From contig NZ_JARHYI010000130.1 in assembly GCF_029258575.1 (NCBI RefSeq), positions 1-35,354 on the forward strand: 35,354 nt of DNA, read 5' to 3'. A model generated the notes under the pieces. That model had not been told where the DNA came from. It saw nothing but the letters and a program-made list of their open reading frames with translations, and did no database searches. Shown in pieces: positions 31,107 to 35,354 of this stretch. A program made the position numbers and the translations under genes. The stretch is from Brachyspira sp. Its GTDB lineage: Bacteria > Spirochaetota > Brachyspiria > Brachyspirales > Brachyspiraceae. The stretch's first letter is position 1, and each line of letters starts with the position of its first letter.

Positions 31107-32264
31107 TTAATTAGTAGTATCAGCAGAATCATTTTTTACACCAGTGAGTGATTCTTCTATAGTAGGGGCAGAAGATGATTTTCCTTCGCCTATAACAGAT
31201 TTTGCAAGATTCTTTATTTTATCGCTTGCAGATGAATCGGCTAATTTTTTTATAGCTTCATACATATTTCCAGTAGGAGCTGAATCTTTGTATAAACTAA
31301 TTATTTCTGAAGTGATAGCTTCAGAGTTATCATTTTTAAGCCTATAAAGAAGAAGTTCCTCTATTTCAGGTTCAGATTTATAATCAGATAAAGCCTTGAT
31401 AGCATAAAGTCTTACAGAATCGCTGTCATTTTTAGCTGCTTCTATAATGTCTTTTTTTACATCGCCGTAAGCACTGTATTCTGGAAGTACATATATAACC
31501 CTAGCAGTAATTTCAGGTAAATCTTCAGCTAGAAGTTTCTGTAATATCTCATAATTTTCAGCACTAGGATAAGCACCCAAAGCTACAACTCCCATATAAC
31601 GAACCAAAGCAGGCTCTCCTGCATTCTGTGCTGCATTTTTACAGATATCTTCACCTTTAGTATTTTTTGTTTCGCTGAAATATCTCAATATCTCAACTTT
31701 TGTAGATGAACCTATAGTATTATTAGTATACTGCTCCAATAAATAATCAGCTGCAATTTCCGATTTTATAGCACCCAAAGCATTTACCATACTATCCAAT
31801 ACAAGACCAGATGCATTTGTAATTTCTGCCATTATAGGAACTTCATATTTTATATCAGGATAAATAGAGCATAAATAATAAGCATCTTTTCTTACACTAT
31901 CATTCTCATCTTTAATAGCATACTCTATCACCATTTTTGCATTATCATTTTTATTTTGCTTGAAGAAATTAATAATCTCGCTTTTTACTCTATTATTCAT
32001 TTCTTCAGGATAATGATTAGCAATCATAGTAATATCAGCTTCATTTTTTGTTCTTTTTATTTTAGCTATTGTAGCTATTTTTTGAGTAGGAGTACCATAT
32101 TTGAAAGCCTTTTCATATTCAGCATTAGCCAAGCTTGATGAAACAGATGAAGTATTAGTTTCACTTATAGGAGTGCTAGGAGCTTCATTTGTAGGGCTTT
32201 CTGCAAATACTTCAAAATTAATAATTGTAGTGAATAAAAAAGTAAATAATATTATATTTCTCAT
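31107..32264 (-). CDS. exported HEAT-repeat protein
   Basis: The 385-residue protein has a signal peptide (MRNIILFTFLFTTIINFEVFAES) and a Ser/Thr-rich linker of about 25 residues. The rest is a series of HEAT-type helical repeats, seen as recurring segments such as ENDSVRKDAYYLCSIYPD, VRYMGVVALGAYPSAENYEI and DSDSVRLYAIKALSDYKSEP. These build a curved scaffold that binds other proteins or membranes. The tail is disordered and Ser/Thr-rich. It is periplasmic or surface exposed; the partner is unknown. AAGGA lies 12 nt before the ATG. Confidence 0.8.
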   Translation of the reverse strand: MRNIILFTFLFTTIINFEVFAESPTNEAPSTPISETNTSSVSSSLANAEYEKAFKYGTPTQKIATIAKIKRTKNEADITMIANHYPEEMNNRVKSEIINFFKQNKNDNAKMVIEYAIKDENDSVRKDAYYLCSIYPDIKYEVPIMAEITNASGLVLDSMVNALGAIKSEIAADYLLEQYTNNTIGSSTKVEILRYFSETKNTKGEDICKNAAQNAGEPALVRYMGVVALGAYPSAENYEILQKLLAEDLPEITARVIYVLPEYSAYGDVKKDIIEAAKNDSDSVRLYAIKALSDYKSEPEIEELLLYRLKNDNSEAITSEIISLYKDSAPTGNMYEAIKKLADSSASDKIKNLAKSVIGEGKSSSAPTIEESLTGVKNDSADTTN

Positions 32265-32293
32265 AAAATAAAAATTTCCTTAAAGTTGATAAT

Positions 32294-32329
32294 AAACCCC
32301 CTTTAATATTATAATAATAAAGGAGGTTT
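32294..32329 (-). terminator. terminator of the OmpA-like lipoprotein operon
   Basis: On the minus strand AAACCTCCTTTA (32329-32318) pairs with TAAAGGGGGTTT (32305-32294) with one U-G pair and a 12-nt A/T loop. The T-tract is short. Confidence 0.7.
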
Positions 32330-32347
32330 AAAGTTTTATATAAAAAA

Positions 32348-32977
32348 TTAATTTCCTTGAAATGTGCTTTCTTGTTTTACATCCAAACTAGAAATATATG
32401 TATTATACTTTACCATATCTTCATCATTTTCTATAATAACAAATTCATATCTTCTCAATTCATTTTGAGCAGGATATTCAGGAAGAGCCTCTCCTAAAGG
32501 ACTTTCTATAACCCTATCAGAAGCAACCCCTTTAGCCAATAGATACGATCTTCCGTTTTTAGCCCTTATAACAGATAAATTATAGTTATAAGGATAAGCT
32601 TTACCTCTATTACTTGTATGAGCTTCTAGAACAATATTTATATCTGGATTTTTATCTAAAAACTCTATAACCTGAGTAAAAGATTTATCTGCTGTAGCGG
32701 GCATATTAGTTTCTACAAATTTAAATATCACTTTAGGTGTAGTTTCCAATATTCTTCCTCTATCAGTTTCTCTTATAGAGGTATTAGCAGGAAGATAAAG
32801 CTCTTTATTTTCAGAAGCTAATGTTTTAGTTTCTTCTTGTTTCGGCTTTTCTTCTATTTCTTCTACTGCAGCAGGCTCATCTGCTATAACAACATCTTCA
32901 GGAGTAGTACTTTTAGGTGTACTCTTACATGCTATAACAAAGATCAATAAACTAAAAATAAATAAAAGTTTTTTCAT
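32348..32977 (-). CDS. OmpA-domain lipoprotein, second of a tandem pair
   Basis: The 209-residue protein has a lipoprotein signal (MKKLLFIFSLLIFVIAC, acylated Cys17) and a Pro/Glu/Thr-rich spacer. From about residue 85 there is an OmpA C-terminal fold (VIEFLDKNPDINIVLEAHTS, YNYNLSVIRAKNGRSYLLAKG, GEALPEYPAQNELRR). Such domains bind the peptidoglycan stem peptide and tether the outer membrane. The classic D and R positions that contact diaminopimelate are partly changed. The gap to the upstream paralogue is 21 bp, so they share a transcript. Confidence 0.85.
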   Translation of the reverse strand: MKKLLFIFSLLIFVIACKSTPKSTTPEDVVIADEPAAVEEIEEKPKQEETKTLASENKELYLPANTSIRETDRGRILETTPKVIFKFVETNMPATADKSFTQVIEFLDKNPDINIVLEAHTSNRGKAYPYNYNLSVIRAKNGRSYLLAKGVASDRVIESPLGEALPEYPAQNELRRYEFVIIENDEDMVKYNTYISSLDVKQESTFQGN

Positions 32978-32998
32978 TATTTTACTTAAACCTCGGCA

Positions 32999-33613
32999 TT
33001 AATTTTTTTCTTTATTAATGTCGACAGTTTTAGCAAAATCGTTATATTTTTTCAAATCAGCTTCATTCATTATGATAATAAATTCACTTCTTCTATTTTC
33101 CTGAAGAGTAGGATATTCAGGTAAAGCCTCCCCGAATGCATTTTTAAGTAATTTACTGTTTTCCACACCTAATTTGATTATATAATTATAACTTTTATCA
33201 GATCTTCTTTGAGATAATTTGTAATTGTATGGAGCAGGACCATCTTTACTGGAATTTCCTTCTACCATTATTCTAACATTAGGATTATTATTTATTATTT
33301 GATGTACTAGATTATATGCCTCTTTATAGCTTCCTATTTCTATAGTATTATCAAAACTGAATTTTACCTCGTAGGTACTTCCTTTTTTTCCAATATCTGA
33401 TTTAGATTTAGGATCATGCAAAACTAATACTTTTCCCCTTGGAGTTTCTCTTACACTAGCTCCGTCTGGTAAATTTAACCCCTTGGCATTTTGATTATTA
33501 CCTTCTGTTGTTTGAAATCCAGCTCCTTTCTCAGGTCCATTAGCTACAGGTGCACTTTTACAAGCCACTATGGAAATAATGATTAAACACATAATTAAAA
33601 ATACTTTTTTCAT
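32999..33613 (-). CDS. OmpA-domain lipoprotein, first of a tandem pair
   Basis: The 204-residue protein begins with a lipoprotein signal (MKKVFLIMCLIIISIVAC, Cys18). The OmpA-like region includes YNLVHQIINNNPNVRIMVEG, YNYKLSQRRSDKSYNYIIKLG and FGEALPEYPTLQENRRSEFI. It shares the order ASVRETPRGKVL / TSIRETDRGRIL with the next gene, so the two arose by duplication. AAGGGA precedes the ATG and a promoter lies at 33700-33673. Role: peptidoglycan-binding outer-membrane tether (family knowledge). Confidence 0.85.
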   Translation of the reverse strand: MKKVFLIMCLIIISIVACKSAPVANGPEKGAGFQTTEGNNQNAKGLNLPDGASVRETPRGKVLVLHDPKSKSDIGKKGSTYEVKFSFDNTIEIGSYKEAYNLVHQIINNNPNVRIMVEGNSSKDGPAPYNYKLSQRRSDKSYNYIIKLGVENSKLLKNAFGEALPEYPTLQENRRSEFIIIMNEADLKKYNDFAKTVDINKEKN

Positions 33614-33672
33614 GATTATTTTCCCTTATAAAAATCATATTTATATTCTGATATCATATTAAAATAATTAAC

Positions 33673-33700
33673 ATAATACATCTTCATATATTTATAACAA
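33673..33700 (-). promoter_or_regulatory. promoter of the OmpA-like operon
   Basis: On the minus strand TTGTTA (33700-33695), 16 bp, TATTAT (33678-33673), about 60 bp before the start codon. Confidence 0.4.
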
Positions 33701-33782
33701 GACAATAATATATTTGTAAAATCATTATGTATGGTTATCAATATATAAAGTTATTTTTTTACATATAATACATTTTATAGAA

Positions 33783-35354
33783 CTATTTTGTGGATTTTAT
33801 ATATATGCATTCAAATGTATCACCCAAATTTTTCTTTTTAGCTACTGAATTGTATATTTTTGATAAAAAACCATTTTTTTTGATAAAATTAAAGCCAAAT
33901 ATATCACATAATCTATTATAATAAACACTTTGATTTTCAATATTAACACATTTTAATGAATATTTAGACATAAGTATATCAAGAGATTTAGGATTAGTTT
34001 CAAAGGCATGATCTGAAGGCACTATAGAAAAATAATTCTTATTAAATCTTCCGCTTAATCCGTTACCATTAGGTGTAGCAAAGGCTAAAATACCATCATC
34101 TCTAAGAGAATATATCATACGCTCCAAAATAGTTTCAAAATTATATATATGCTCTATAACATACCAAGCAGTTATTATATCATATTCTTTTTCTTTGTAC
34201 TCAAAATCAAGTAAAGAACAATTATGTACATTAAGATTGAGAGTATTTATACAATAATTAGAGGCATATTCACTTATTTCTATTCCCTCTGTTTCATAAC
34301 CGCATTCTCTTGCCTCTTTAAGGAAAAATCCCATTGCACTTCCTATATCAAGAACTTTTCCATTAGGTTTTATTTTCTTTATTTTTTCCAATCTTCTTTT
34401 GGCTAAAGCTGTTAAATTGGTACTGTCTTCCTCATAAGTTTTACCGTACTGATTCTTATAATCTTCTACAAAATATTTTGATGAATAATCTGTAAAAGGA
34501 GGAAGAAAATATTTTCTAAATAAAGTATTACATTTTCTGCATTTATATAGATTAGATTCTAAATTTCTATTTTTCATCTCTATACGGATACTTTGACAAA
34601 AAGGACATTTTATATTTTTGAAATCTTTAATATTATCTATTATAATTTTTATACGCTCTAAAGATTTTTCGGTATTTATCAATTCGCCTTTGTTTATATG
34701 CTGATTATTATTATTAAATAGAAATTCTCTCAATTTTGACACAGCAGTATTTGTATCTATATCCTGAAAAAAGCCCAAATTAAAAAATAATTCCTTCTGA
34801 TTTTCTCCCAAATCATCATGATACTTTGTAGGCGAAAGCAATATTACAGGTATTGAAGATTCCAAACATTCAAAAGCAGTAAGTCCAAAATATGTCATTA
34901 CAGCACTATATGGATTTAAAAATATATCTGTTCCGAAATTTTTGTATTTGATATTATCATATTCACTTTCTTTTTCTGAGTCTATCAAAACAAAATTTTT
35001 ATCTTTTATTTTGCTTATTATATCTATAGCTTTCTTTTTTAATTCATTATTAAATCCCAAATAAAGTAAAACAGGAGCATCGGCATCATATTTAGGTTTT
35101 ATATTAGAATTTAGTATAGTTACTATAAAAGGCTTTATATTAACCTCTTTAGAATTATCCAAATTCGGAAGCATTTCTATAACTATATCAGCAAATGCTC
35201 TCTCATTGCCCGCACTATCTACTATTATAACATTACTTATTTTTTTTAATTCTATTATATATTTAGATTCTACTTCCCTGTTGTCTACTATTATTAAATA
35301 TGGTTTTATATTTTTTATTTCATTATACTTACAAGTTGTTATACTGCTATCTTT
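33783..35354 (-). CDS. PseG-like/SAM-methyltransferase fusion, 5' end outside the window
   Basis: The frame stays open to the window edge, so the visible 523 residues lack the true N-terminus; the ATG at 35174 is internal. The first part (LIIVDNREVESKYIIELKK, VIIVDSAGNERAFADIVIE, then YFGLTAFECLESSIPVILLS) resembles the nucleotide-sugar half of PseG/GT-B proteins. A zinc-ribbon follows, with Cys250-x2-Cys253 and Cys272-x2-Cys275 counted from the visible end. A class I methyltransferase domain starts with VLDIGSAMGFFLKEA near residue 334. It probably modifies surface sugars such as those on flagellin or LOS. Pairing of functions is inferred. Confidence 0.75.
   Translation of the reverse strand, partial: KDSSITTCKYNEIKNIKPYLIIVDNREVESKYIIELKKISNVIIVDSAGNERAFADIVIEMLPNLDNSKEVNIKPFIVTILNSNIKPKYDADAPVLLYLGFNNELKKKAIDIISKIKDKNFVLIDSEKESEYDNIKYKNFGTDIFLNPYSAVMTYFGLTAFECLESSIPVILLSPTKYHDDLGENQKELFFNLGFFQDIDTNTAVSKLREFLFNNNNQHINKGELINTEKSLERIKIIIDNIKDFKNIKCPFCQSIRIEMKNRNLESNLYKCRKCNTLFRKYFLPPFTDYSSKYFVEDYKNQYGKTYEEDSTNLTALAKRRLEKIKKIKPNGKVLDIGSAMGFFLKEARECGYETEGIEISEYASNYCINTLNLNVHNCSLLDFEYKEKEYDIITAWYVIEHIYNFETILERMIYSLRDDGILAFATPNGNGLSGRFNKNYFSIVPSDHAFETNPKSLDILMSKYSLKCVNIENQSVYYNRLCDIFGFNFIKKNGFLSKIYNSVAKKKNLGDTFECIYIKSTK

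Noticed and set aside
1-35354. tRNA or rRNA genes
   Set aside because: No cloverleaf-like G/C-rich segment with acceptor and T-arm consensus was found on reading both strands.

Overview
The window is strongly AT-rich, with tightly packed genes, long A/T-only intergenic stretches, sigma70-type promoters close to TTGACA-17-TATAAT and frequent GGAGG ribosome sites. The protein set (a short SMC, OmpA-type lipoproteins, an unusual REC/GGDEF protein, PTS and fermentation genes, AGCS transporter) fits an anaerobic spirochaete, most probably Brachyspira. This assignment rests on composition and recalled family knowledge, not on a search.

Layout. 1-3800: sugar locus with a DeoR regulator, PTS EIIA, PTS EIIBC and a class II ketose-bisphosphate aldolase, followed by an iron-dependent alcohol dehydrogenase with its own consensus promoter (3898-5130). 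5500-13300: AGCS amino-acid/Na+ symporter, a secreted TPR protein, a divergent FolD, an NfeD-type membrane serine protease, a small Gln-rich protein, two small exported or membrane-anchored unknowns and a ferritin-VIT1 fusion. 13300-24600: EamA exporter, SMC, a 33-residue small ORF, ArgS, UvrD/PcrA helicase, a paired ChrA transporter, a BFD-type [2Fe-2S] protein and a YbaK-type deacylase. 24700-29800: M30-like secreted metallopeptidase, DUF4234 membrane protein, aspartate kinase, degenerate REC-GGDEF protein and a Sua5/YrdC protein. 29800-31070: small accessory island with an acidic 74-residue protein translationally coupled to an ImmA/IrrE-type Zn peptidase, facing a C-terminal remnant that resembles a type ISP restriction-modification enzyme. 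31100-35354: exported HEAT-repeat protein, two tandem OmpA-like lipoproteins and a PseG-like/methyltransferase fusion that runs off the window end.

The most unusual signal is a family of about 100-bp intergenic elements. Each carries two G-rich caps on the same strand (consensus CTTGGGYGGG at one end, TTTAAAGGGYGGGGTATGTAA at the other). Six copies keep the caps 76-78 bp apart although the AT-rich interior differs from copy to copy. Two pairs sit tail to tail. A ninth-kilobase copy and a related fragment at 30971-31033 end exactly where decayed genes break off, and that fragment contains GGGGTGGGTGGGCGGG, a textbook G-quadruplex sequence. I do not recognise this family by name.

Functionally, most of the window is housekeeping and metabolic. 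The accessory signals are the repeat family, the ImmA/IrrE cassette with its palindromic control region, and the gene remnants.
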